In this document: piece by piece, positions 34,575 to 42,888 of the stretch
Layout: each line of letters begins with the position of its first letter
Position numbering within the stretch: position 1 is the first letter of the stretch
Source of the DNA: UA16 sp965661575
Lineage (GTDB): Bacteria; Bacteroidota; Bacteroidia; Flavobacteriales_D; Sanyastnellaceae
Reading direction: 5' to 3'
NCBI GenBank assembly: GCA_965661575.1
Contig: CBFIEJ010000007.1
Span: 1-59,727 of the forward strand
DNA: 59,727 bases
Program-made: the position numbers and the translations under genes
The notes under the pieces: generated by a model
Seen by the model: the letters and a program-made list of their open reading frames with translations, nothing else
The model's database searches: none
What the model was told of the DNA's origin: nothing

Positions 34575-36356
34575 CTTCAGAACAGCGAGGAACGCCGACT
34601 GTGGAACCTCGATATTCCCCACCTGCCGCATTCGCTTCTTTCCTTTCTTCTGCTTTTCGAGCAGCTTACGTTTTCGAGTGATATCACCGCCGTAACATTT
34701 TGCCGTAACATCTTTTCGCACGGGCTTAATGGTTTCCCGGGCAATGATTTTTGCCCCAATTGCGGCTTGCAGTGCAATCATGAATTGTTGCCTTGGAATC
34801 AGTTCCTTGAGCTTCAAGCAGATGCGCTTGCCCAAGTCAAAGGCATTGTCTTTGTGAATGAGTGCACTCAAAGCATCCACAGGATCGCCATTGAGCATGA
34901 TGTCAAGTTTAACGAGCTTCGACTCCTTGTATTCATCGGGGAAATAATCGAATGACGCGTAGCCTCGGGAAACTGACTTCAGTTTGTCATAGAAATCGAA
35001 GACAATTTCACCAAGTGGCATTTCGAAGGAAAGCTCCACTCTGTCAGAAGTCAAGTAAACCTGATTGGTGAGTACACCTCGCTTTTCGATGCACAGATTC
35101 ATCACTTGGCCGATGTATTCGCTTTTGGTGATGACCTGCGCCTTGATGAACGGCTCTTCGACATGCAACAAGTGGTTCGGCTCCGGCAAATCCGATGGAT
35201 TGTTGACGATGAGCATCTCATCCGTCTTGGTGTAAGCGTGATAGCTGACGTTGGGAACGGTGGTGATGACGGTCATGTTGAACTCCCTTTCGAGTCGTTC
35301 TTGAATAATTTCCATGTGGAGCATGCCCAGGAATCCACAACGGAATCCAAAGCCTAGAGCAGCTGAAGATTCAGGCTCGAAGACCAAAGACGCGTCATTC
35401 AGTTGAAGCTTCTCCATACTGGCTCTCAATTCCTCGTAATCCTCAGTATCAACCGGATAGATACCCGCAAAAACCATGGGCTTCACATCTTCAAAACCTT
35501 GCACGGATTCATCGCACGGTGAAGATTCGAGGGTGATGGTATCACCGACTTTGATCTCTCGGGCATCCTTGATGCCTGAAATGATGTAGCCGACATTGCC
35601 TGTAGACAGTTCTTTTTTGGGCGCCAGTTCCATCCCCAACGTCCCAATTTCATCCGCTTCATAAACTTGGTTGGTGGCAAAGAATTTCACGCGATCTCCT
35701 TTTCGGAGGCGTCCATTTAAGATTCTGTAGTAAGCGATGATTCCGCGAAACGAGTTGTAAACGCTGTCAAAAATCATGGCCTGCAAAGGTGCATTCTCGT
35801 CGCCGCTAGGCGCTGGCACGCGTTCCACGACGGCTTCAAGAATATCTTCAACACCGAGGCCACTTTTTCCGCTAGCGGGAATGATGTCATCAAGGGTACA
35901 GCCAATGAGGTCAACGATTTGATCTCCTACCACCTCCGGGTCGGCTGAATCCAAATCCATCTTGTTCAAAATGGGAATGATCTCAAGATCGTGCTCCAAG
36001 GCCAAGTAGAGGTTGGAGATGGTTTGAGCTTCGATTCCTTGAGTGGCGTCGACAATCAGCAGAGCACCTTCGCATGCTGCAATGGAACGTGAAACCTCGT
36101 AACTGAAATCTACGTGCCCTGGGGTATCAATCAGATTGAAAACAAATTCCTCCCCGCTCTTGGCGGTATAAGTCATCTGAATGGCGTGACTTTTTATGGT
36201 AATTCCACGCTCCCTTTCGAGGTCCATATCGTCCAAGGCTTGGTCCTGCATCTGACGCTCGCTAATGGTTCCTGTCGTCTGCAAAAGACGGTCTGCTAGG
36301 GTGCTTTTGCCGTGGTCAATGTGGGCAATGATGCAAAAATTACGGATGTTCTTCAT
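34566..36356 (-). CDS. lepA: Elongation factor 4 (LepA)
   Basis: A 596-residue translational GTPase that can back-translocate ribosomes. G1 is AHIDHGKST, switch I ERERGIT, G3 DTPGHVDF and G4 NKMDL. The LepA-specific C-terminal domain has KCYGGDITRKRKLLEKQKKG in outline and ends near VPQSAFLAVLKLD. The length is normal. The gene ends inside the last codons of convergent rlmN. Confidence 0.98.
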   Translation of the reverse strand: MKNIRNFCIIAHIDHGKSTLADRLLQTTGTISERQMQDQALDDMDLERERGITIKSHAIQMTYTAKSGEEFVFNLIDTPGHVDFSYEVSRSIAACEGALLIVDATQGIEAQTISNLYLALEHDLEIIPILNKMDLDSADPEVVGDQIVDLIGCTLDDIIPASGKSGLGVEDILEAVVERVPAPSGDENAPLQAMIFDSVYNSFRGIIAYYRILNGRLRKGDRVKFFATNQVYEADEIGTLGMELAPKKELSTGNVGYIISGIKDAREIKVGDTITLESSPCDESVQGFEDVKPMVFAGIYPVDTEDYEELRASMEKLQLNDASLVFEPESSAALGFGFRCGFLGMLHMEIIQERLEREFNMTVITTVPNVSYHAYTKTDEMLIVNNPSDLPEPNHLLHVEEPFIKAQVITKSEYIGQVMNLCIEKRGVLTNQVYLTSDRVELSFEMPLGEIVFDFYDKLKSVSRGYASFDYFPDEYKESKLVKLDIMLNGDPVDALSALIHKDNAFDLGKRICLKLKELIPRQQFMIALQAAIGAKIIARETIKPVRKDVTAKCYGGDITRKRKLLEKQKKGKKRMRQVGNIEVPQSAFLAVLKLD

Positions 36357-36373
36357 CTATCGTTCGTGTACCG

Positions 36374-36381
36374 CAAAAATA
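36374..36381 (-). promoter_or_regulatory. Predicted -7 box of lepA
   Basis: The minus strand reads TATTTTTG, an exact match, 17 bases before the ATG at 36356. Confidence 0.5.
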
Positions 36382-36532
36382 CGGCTCAAGGGATTCGTTT
36401 TGTCGGATGTTCCAATGCTTATTTCTAATGGCGCTCCGATGTACTATATTTACAAACTTCTCGAATCGAAAATTGTTGAGAACGCAACGTTTTTGGCAAA
36501 TTTTAGGTTCTGAAAATGAAAATCTGATTTAC

Positions 36533-39500
36533 ATGAAGCAATTCTGTTTTGTCCTCGCCTCAATGCTTGTTTCGGTCCTGTCAACGGGTCAAAACCTGAT
36601 CAATGACCGACTTGATTTTTCCATGGGCAACGAAGCATATGAACAGCCGTCAATGACCACGGCTGAAGACATTCTTGATCGATACGGCTCCTTCAAAGGA
36701 GCTGTTTTGAACATGACGCGTGATGAGCATATTGTCCTCCGCGCATGGGATGGATTTGACAAGAATGAAGCCCGCAAAATTCTGAAAGAGCGCAAGGACC
36801 AATGGAAACTAGACCATGCCGATGAAATAGAGGCTCGTAAGCAGGCCCGAATGCAACAAACGGACGGGTGTGATTGCTGGGTTGAACCTGATGCGTCTTA
36901 CACTCAAATTACAGTTGACGACATGGAATACACTGCGGGAGCGGGTGAGTTCGTCGATTTTTCAACTCTTCCCATCCAAATTGGCTTTGATTTTGAGCTT
37001 TACGGAATCGTCTACAATAGTTTTCATTTGAATTCGAAGGGATCTGTTTCGTTCGACGGCTACACGATTGATTGGACGCCAGAAGAGTTTCCGGTTACCA
37101 CAGATGAAGTGGCTCAAATTGCCGGCTTTTGGGCAGATTCGGACTACACGACGTCAGGAGAGATTTACTACAAAGTCACTCAGGAAGAAGTTTACATCAA
37201 TTTCGTTGACGTTGGGTACTACAATGACAACACCGATTTGCTAAACTCATACCAAATCGTCATTACGAGTGATGCCTCGGGCGCGCTTCCTGACGGCGCA
37301 AATACACAGATGTGTTACCTTGATATGAACTGGGCGCATGGCGATGTCGGTGGTTCTGGTGGATGTTGTGGAGATAGCCCAGCAACGGTTGGTATGGATG
37401 CAGCACCTGACTACGGACCGTACCTGCAGTTTGGACGATTCAACACATTGGACGATACGTACAACGGCCCGCAAGGCACAGGTGACGGAAACGACGACGG
37501 AGTCAATTGGTTGGATTACCGTATTTTCAACATGGACGCCTCTGAGGACAGCGAAAACATCAATCCATTCCCAACGGGAAGCCTGGGATGTGACACGCTC
37601 GTCCTTTGTTTGGGCAATACGTACGACATCAATATGAGCTTCTTGGGTCCGGAACCCAACCAGAACATTACGGTTGAGACCAATGACTTGACAGGTTGGG
37701 AGTACGCGTTGACAGACGGAGAGACGGCAAACATCACAGGCCTGTTCACGGCGTTGCCTGAGAACGTAGGTACCAATGTGATCAACATCTCTGCGACGGA
37801 TGACGGCACACCCACTGGAGTGACAGAACTCACTGTGATCATCGAAGTCCTCAACATCGAATTGCCGGAATTGGTGCTGGAAGGCAACAGCGCAATCTGC
37901 GCAGGGGGTGAAGTGGAAATAACAGCCACCGGGGCTTTTGATGAGATTGTGTGGTCGAACGGAGTCGTTGGCAACACCAACACTTACACATTCGGCGGAA
38001 CGTTTTTCGTAACTGGTTATTTGGACCAGTGCACTCAAGTCGAAGAGTTTTACGTGGATCAGAGCCCTTACTTTCTTCCTGACGTTGAAGTGGATCCACC
38101 GTCGGTTTGTCCGGGTCAAACCACTGTTGCAATCGTCGATTCGCTGGAGCAAGAAGGCTACAACGTTTACGAGTGGGAGGGAGACTGGAATGGACTTGGA
38201 GGTGAAGTGGTTGGAACCATAGGAGAAGCTGGTGCTGAGTTGACCGCTGGAGTTTTTCGCTTGCTGGTCACGGACGACGAAGGCTGCCAAGGTCAAAGAG
38301 TCTTTATCATCGAGACCGTAGGTTCTTACATACCTGAGACGACGGTGGAGCCATACTGCGACGGCATACCGAATGAAGTGACTTTCGACGGCGGATACTC
38401 TAGCCCGGAAGAGGGAACTTTTTATGTTTACCTCAGTTCCAATGAGGATTCTGGTTGGGGTGGAAGTTATTTGGAGTTGATCATCAATGGGACAGACAGT
38501 TACATTCTGACTTCTTCGGCTAGTTTCACTCAATTCGACTTTGACATTGCGGCTGGAGATGACATGGAGCTGATTTTCTACGAAGACGCCAACATTGATT
38601 CAGATGTCCTTTCTGTAACCGTTTACAACTGTGGATATGAAAACGGGATTGAATTGAATGATCTGGTCGCGGGCACCATTTTGACAGCTGCTGCTGACTG
38701 TGAGGCATCTCCAGCGGTTGGTCAGTGGAATTGCCTTTCCGGACCTGAGCCATGGTCGTTTTCGAATGCGGATGAGTATGACACAGACTTTTTCCCGACG
38801 GGATATGGATTGTATGAAATCTGTTTCACCGAGGAAACCTGCGAGCAGGATTACTGCTACGACGTGGAGATCACGGAAGAGCCATCAGTGACGTTGTCGA
38901 CAGCCAATGATGTGCTGTGCAATGGTGCAACAACAACGGTTTTTGCGGATGTCACTGACATCGGCGGAACGGCCGGGTTGAATTGGTCTGCTCCTGGAAA
39001 TGACGACGTGTTTGAAAATGACTTTTCATTCTCAAATCCGACCACTTACAACGCCTCGGTGGTTGTCACCAACGGCTGTGGTACCGCCAATGCGTCGATC
39101 CCGCTGTATTCGCAATACACCCCTGAGCCTGAGTTGGAAGACGAAAGTTTGTGTGATGGTGGAGAAGTCTACCTCGATCCCACCAGCCCTGACACACCTG
39201 ATCTGGAATTTGAATGGTTCATTGACGGGGATTTGATTCCGGGCGAAATCGCTGAGGAATACACCGCGGTTTCGACGGGGGAGTTTTGCGTAGAGGTAAG
39301 CAATCAATGTGGACAGGGCGAGGCTTGTGCTTTGATCACCATTGTTGGTGAAATTCCTCTGCCACTTGAAAGCATGACCGTGGACTGCATTGGAGATGGT
39401 GTTGCAGCGGTCGTACCAGATTTACCCGACGGATACACGGTTGAATGGCCTGATGGTTCAACGGACATCAATTGGGAAGTAGCCGACGGAAGTTCCTATG

Positions 39501-40168
39501 ACGGCACAGAGATCTGTTTGGATTATACGGATCCGTACGGATGTGAAACCAATACGGCCTGTACTTACTTGTACATCGGCTTGCCACCTACGATTGACGC
39601 AGAGCCCATCCTGGAGGACGGCGACTTTTTGACTTTATGTCCAGAGGTTGAGTATGATTTCGATCTCAGTGCACAAACGTGGAACGGAACTTCCTACCAG
39701 GACGGAGCCGGAGAGTATGAGTGGTGGGTGGAGTGCCCGGATACCACCATTTACTTCGGTGATCCACAAGATGCGATGACGGTCGTGAGTTCAATGTTGA
39801 ATCAAAACTGTTGGGAGTATGGCATCACATTGGTCGGTTCAGCAATCAACCCATGCGCTGTAGGAGGCATTCGCCAGGAGTGGGAGGTGCTTGTTGATTA
39901 CTGTGAACTCACCATTCCGAATGTATTCACTCCGGATTACGGAGATGACATGAACGAAAGTTTTTACATCACAGGACTGGAAGTTTACGAAGATGTTTAC
40001 ATGCGCATTTACAACCGTTGGGGCCAAGTCGTTTACACGAGCAATGCCTATGACAATGAAGATGCATGGAGACCAAACAATGACGAGACTGGAACTTATT
40101 GGTATACCATGTACTTGCCGGAGAACGGAAGAGAGTACAAAGGCTCTGTGACCATTCTTCGAGACTGA
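36533..40168 (+). CDS. Large T9SS type B surface protein with nidogen-like domain
   Basis: A 1211-residue exported protein. Residues 1-19 are a signal peptide (VLSTGQ). Residues 20-115 are acidic/basic and helical. Residues about 145-345 resemble a nidogen (NIDO) domain: FHLNSKGSVSFDG, then IAGFWADSDYTTSGEIYYKV, and YYNDNTDLLNSYQIVI. The next 750 residues are Asp/Glu/Gly/Thr-rich with paired cysteines, probably several Ig/PKD-like modules. The final 88 or so residues are a gliding-motility-associated type B sorting domain (NVFTPDYGDDMNESF, YNRWGQVVY, GTYWYTMYLP). The frame extends to 36407, but the ATG at 36533 starts the signal peptide. An adhesin or matrix role is a guess. Confidence 0.85.
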   Translation: MKQFCFVLASMLVSVLSTGQNLINDRLDFSMGNEAYEQPSMTTAEDILDRYGSFKGAVLNMTRDEHIVLRAWDGFDKNEARKILKERKDQWKLDHADEIEARKQARMQQTDGCDCWVEPDASYTQITVDDMEYTAGAGEFVDFSTLPIQIGFDFELYGIVYNSFHLNSKGSVSFDGYTIDWTPEEFPVTTDEVAQIAGFWADSDYTTSGEIYYKVTQEEVYINFVDVGYYNDNTDLLNSYQIVITSDASGALPDGANTQMCYLDMNWAHGDVGGSGGCCGDSPATVGMDAAPDYGPYLQFGRFNTLDDTYNGPQGTGDGNDDGVNWLDYRIFNMDASEDSENINPFPTGSLGCDTLVLCLGNTYDINMSFLGPEPNQNITVETNDLTGWEYALTDGETANITGLFTALPENVGTNVINISATDDGTPTGVTELTVIIEVLNIELPELVLEGNSAICAGGEVEITATGAFDEIVWSNGVVGNTNTYTFGGTFFVTGYLDQCTQVEEFYVDQSPYFLPDVEVDPPSVCPGQTTVAIVDSLEQEGYNVYEWEGDWNGLGGEVVGTIGEAGAELTAGVFRLLVTDDEGCQGQRVFIIETVGSYIPETTVEPYCDGIPNEVTFDGGYSSPEEGTFYVYLSSNEDSGWGGSYLELIINGTDSYILTSSASFTQFDFDIAAGDDMELIFYEDANIDSDVLSVTVYNCGYENGIELNDLVAGTILTAAADCEASPAVGQWNCLSGPEPWSFSNADEYDTDFFPTGYGLYEICFTEETCEQDYCYDVEITEEPSVTLSTANDVLCNGATTTVFADVTDIGGTAGLNWSAPGNDDVFENDFSFSNPTTYNASVVVTNGCGTANASIPLYSQYTPEPELEDESLCDGGEVYLDPTSPDTPDLEFEWFIDGDLIPGEIAEEYTAVSTGEFCVEVSNQCGQGEACALITIVGEIPLPLESMTVDCIGDGVAAVVPDLPDGYTVEWPDGSTDINWEVADGSSYDGTEICLDYTDPYGCETNTACTYLYIGLPPTIDAEPILEDGDFLTLCPEVEYDFDLSAQTWNGTSYQDGAGEYEWWVECPDTTIYFGDPQDAMTVVSSMLNQNCWEYGITLVGSAINPCAVGGIRQEWEVLVDYCELTIPNVFTPDYGDDMNESFYITGLEVYEDVYMRIYNRWGQVVYTSNAYDNEDAWRPNNDETGTYWYTMYLPENGREYKGSVTILRD

Positions 40169-40192
40169 TTTTACGGACTCAAACCTACTCAA

Positions 40193-41592
40193 TTGGCCAA
40201 GTCAAAGACGCATTACGTCTGTACCTCTTGTGGAAATGAATCCATACAGTGGGTGGGCCAGTGTCCAAGCTGTAAAGCTTGGAATACACTCGAGGCGTTT
40301 ACGGTAAAATCTGCGACGCCTGCTCAACGTGCCAGTCAATCATCGGGCAAAGGCCTGCAACCGGTTCAAGCCAAGCCGCTTGCTGACGTCAAAGTCTTGG
40401 AAGTCGATCGAATGTCCACGGGAGATCCTGAATTGGATCGTGTCTTGGGCAAAGGTGTGGTTCCGGGAGCGGTTGTTTTGTTGGGCGGAGAACCGGGAAT
40501 TGGCAAGTCAACGCTGATGCTTCAGTCTGTGCTCGCAATGGCTAAAAAGTCGGAACGCATCTTGTATGTCGCGGGTGAAGAAAGTCCAGAGCAAGTGCGT
40601 ATGCGCGCAGAACGCCTTGGCGAAGTCTCTCCTGCGCTTTATGTATTCCCTGAAACAGATGCTCAAGCGGTGTTGAGGGAGTTGGAGGCCAATCGGCCAA
40701 GCGTCGTCATCATCGATTCCATTCAGACCATGTTTTTGCCTGAAGTTGAATCAGCTCCGGGATCGGTTTCTCAAATTCGAGAGACATCTGGCGCTTTTAC
40801 ACGGTTTGCGAAGCAACACCATGTCCCGGTTTTTTTCATCGGGCATATCACGAAGGAGGGTTCGCTGGCGGGTCCTAAAGTACTCGAGCACATGGTTGAC
40901 GTAGTGCTTCAGTTTGAAGGAGATAGGCACCATGCTTATCGCATGCTGCGTGCAGCAAAAAACCGATTTGGCACAACGGCAGAACTGGGTTTGTATGAAA
41001 TGCGTGGGTCGGGATTGATGCCTGTTGAACATCCATCCAACGCTTTGCTTGGACAGAGCTCAGACGAAGACGCTTTGAGTGGAACGGCCATCTCAGCGGC
41101 CATGGAAGGTGCTCGACCGATGCTGGTGGAAGTTCAGTCGCTGGTCAGTTCAGCGGTCTATGGCACCCCACAACGATCGGGAACAGGCTTTGATTTGCGT
41201 CGGCTCAACATGTTGCTTGCGGTTCTTGAAAAACGATGCGGATTCAAACTTGGAACGCAAGATGTTTTTCTCAATATGGCAGGCGGGCTTCGCATTCAGG
41301 ATCCAGCCTTGGATTTAGCAGTTGTGGCGGCCATCTTGAGCAGCGTGCTGGACGTTCCGTTGCCATATGGAACAGTGTTTGCCGGGGAAGTCGGTTTGAC
41401 GGGCGAGATTCGTCCTGTTCCTCGGATNNNNNNNNNNCTCGGATGAACCAACGCATGGCAGAGGCATCACGATTGGGAATGAAACGGATGTTTTACAGTG
41501 GACATGCGCGCAATCTAGAAACTCCAAAAACAGGGAATATGGAGTTGATTGGAATTCGGCAAGTCAGCGACTTGCACGGAAAACTGTTCTAG
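40193..41592 (+). CDS. radA: DNA repair protein RadA, interrupted by a 10-N scaffold gap
   Basis: A RecA-like branch-migration protein for recombinational repair. The start is TTG at 40193. The N-terminal zinc finger uses Cys10, Cys13, Cys24 and Cys27. The Walker A loop is GGEPGIGKST (98-107). The RadA-specific AAKNRFGTTAELG motif and the C-terminal Lon-like domain follow. The frame changes across the N run at 41428-41437. Both flanks carry CTCGGAT; merging them (removing 10 N and 7 bases) gives 1383 bases, an in-frame 460-residue protein that reads RPVPRMNQRMAEA across the joint. The gene is therefore probably intact. Confidence 0.93.
41428..41437. other. Assembly gap (10 N)
   Basis: A run of ten N inside radA, flanked on both sides by CTCGGAT. 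It looks like a scaffold joint where two overlapping contig ends were not merged, rather than ten unknown bases. Confidence 0.95.
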
Positions 41593-41607
41593 TCGCTCGA
41601 TTTTCCG

Positions 41608-42300
41608 TCACTTTTTACCGGCAACGATGACCACAAACTCTCCACGAGGTTCGTGGGAGCGGAAATGTTCCATCAGTGCTTGAGGCGTGCCTCGCAGTGT
41701 CTGTTCGTGCAACTTGCTGATTTCACGGGAGCATGAAACGGCACGATCTGATCCGCAATGTGTTTCAATCTCTTCGAGCAGTTTCACAATCCGGTGCGGG
41801 GATTCGTAGAAGACCACGGTGCGCTCCTCATCGGCAAGTGTGGTCAATCGTTTTTGACGCCCCTTTTTGTGCGGCAGAAACCCCTCGAACACAAATCGAT
41901 CGCACGGAATTCCAGACACGACCAAGGCAGGAACGAATGCGGTTGGACCAGGCAAGCATATGACCGGAATATTATTCTCGACACATGCGCGCACCAACAA
42001 AAATGCAGGATCCGAGATGCCTGGTGTCCCGGCATCTGAGCAGACACCTAATGTTTGGCCAGCTTGAAGGGCACTGATCCAACCTTGTATCCCACGATGC
42101 TCATTGTGCTGGTGATGTGCCTTCAAGGGGGTTTCGATTCCAAAATGCCTCACCAATTTTCCCGTGGTGCGCGTATCCTCTGCGAGGATGAAGTCCACAC
42201 GCTTCAGTGTTTCAATGGATCTGGGTGCGAAGTCTTGCAGATTGCCGATGGGAGTGGGGACGAGGTAAACCGCGCCTTGTTGCATTTCAAAATCTGACAT
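41608..42300 (-). CDS. rsmI: 16S rRNA (cytidine1402-2'-O)-methyltransferase
   Basis: A 230-residue tetrapyrrole-methylase-fold enzyme that 2'-O-methylates C1402 of 16S rRNA. YLVPTPIGNLQDFAPRSIE and LAEDTRTTGKLVRHFGI are the N-terminal signatures. CSDAGTPGISDPAF and LPGPTAFVPALVVSG form the SAM site. Its start lies two bases from the stop of the upstream hypothetical gene, so it belongs to the AsmA-like, hypothetical, rsmI unit. Confidence 0.96.
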   Translation of the reverse strand: MSDFEMQQGAVYLVPTPIGNLQDFAPRSIETLKRVDFILAEDTRTTGKLVRHFGIETPLKAHHQHNEHRGIQGWISALQAGQTLGVCSDAGTPGISDPAFLLVRACVENNIPVICLPGPTAFVPALVVSGIPCDRFVFEGFLPHKKGRQKRLTTLADEERTVVFYESPHRIVKLLEEIETHCGSDRAVSCSREISKLHEQTLRGTPQALMEHFRSHEPRGEFVVIVAGKK

Positions 42301-42302
42301 GA

Positions 42303-42872
42303 TCAGGCAAATAAACGGCGCAGACGCTGTAAAAACTCAAACGGCGCACCTTCTTCATCTTCCCAATCGATGCCTGGAGTGACTTGTTTGTTGAGGTGTT
42401 CCATTGCTAGAGCAAAAGAAGTCATCTGTTCCAATTCGCCGCAAAGGATGAGTAAAGCCTTGACGTCGCCATCGGACAAATCACCGGCAAATCGAACACG
42501 GTCATTGATGCTCAATGTATTTTGAATGGATGCAATGCGTTGGTCGCTCAACGCTTCTGCAAGGCTTTTTCCAGGATCAGCCTCCCGTTCTGTCTCAATT
42601 TCTGGCTCTCGATGTTGTTGGATCTCGCTCGGGATTTCGCTTGGCATTTCAACGGCAGTCTCAACAGTGGGATGAGACTCGAAGTCAGGTTTCATTTCGG
42701 GGGGGTCAGGTGGTGCGGTTTCGACGATCTCATGTTGGGCGAGTGTCACCGCTTCAAGCGCGCAGTGCAGTTCATTGCGCAAGTGTTTCCACGCATCAGC
42801 ATTCGCCGGGTTACGTGCCAATGCTTGCTTCGCAGCATCGATGTGGCTGAGGGCTTTTGTATGGAAATTCAT
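42303..42872 (-). CDS. Hypothetical protein with acidic Pro-rich linker
   Basis: A 189-residue protein I cannot assign. Residues 1-50 are helical (HIDAAKQALARNPANADAW) and resemble a single TPR-like hairpin. Residues about 50-115 are a disordered linker rich in Glu and Pro. Residues about 118-165 contain SINDRVRFAGDLSDGD followed by a helix; similar NDR-RF patterns occur at the C-termini of small Bacteroidota hypotheticals. There is no signal peptide. The frame is open to 43142 but overlaps the AsmA-like gene; the ATG at 42872 follows that gene's stop by 16 bases. A role near the membrane or ribosome is not supported by sequence. Confidence 0.7.
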   Translation of the reverse strand: MNFHTKALSHIDAAKQALARNPANADAWKHLRNELHCALEAVTLAQHEIVETAPPDPPEMKPDFESHPTVETAVEMPSEIPSEIQQHREPEIETEREADPGKSLAEALSDQRIASIQNTLSINDRVRFAGDLSDGDVKALLILCGELEQMTSFALAMEHLNKQVTPGIDWEDEEGAPFEFLQRLRRLFA

Positions 42873-42888
42873 GGACTTAAAATTAGGA

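Noticed and set aside
37247..38533. 428-residue open frame on the minus strand
   Set aside because: It is antisense to the nidogen-domain surface protein, has an Arg/Cys/His-rich unnatural composition, and shows no motif.
41421..41444. Direct repeat CTCGGAT around the N run as a target-site duplication
   Set aside because: The two copies flank an assembly gap; merging them restores the radA frame, so an unmerged overlap is the simpler explanation.
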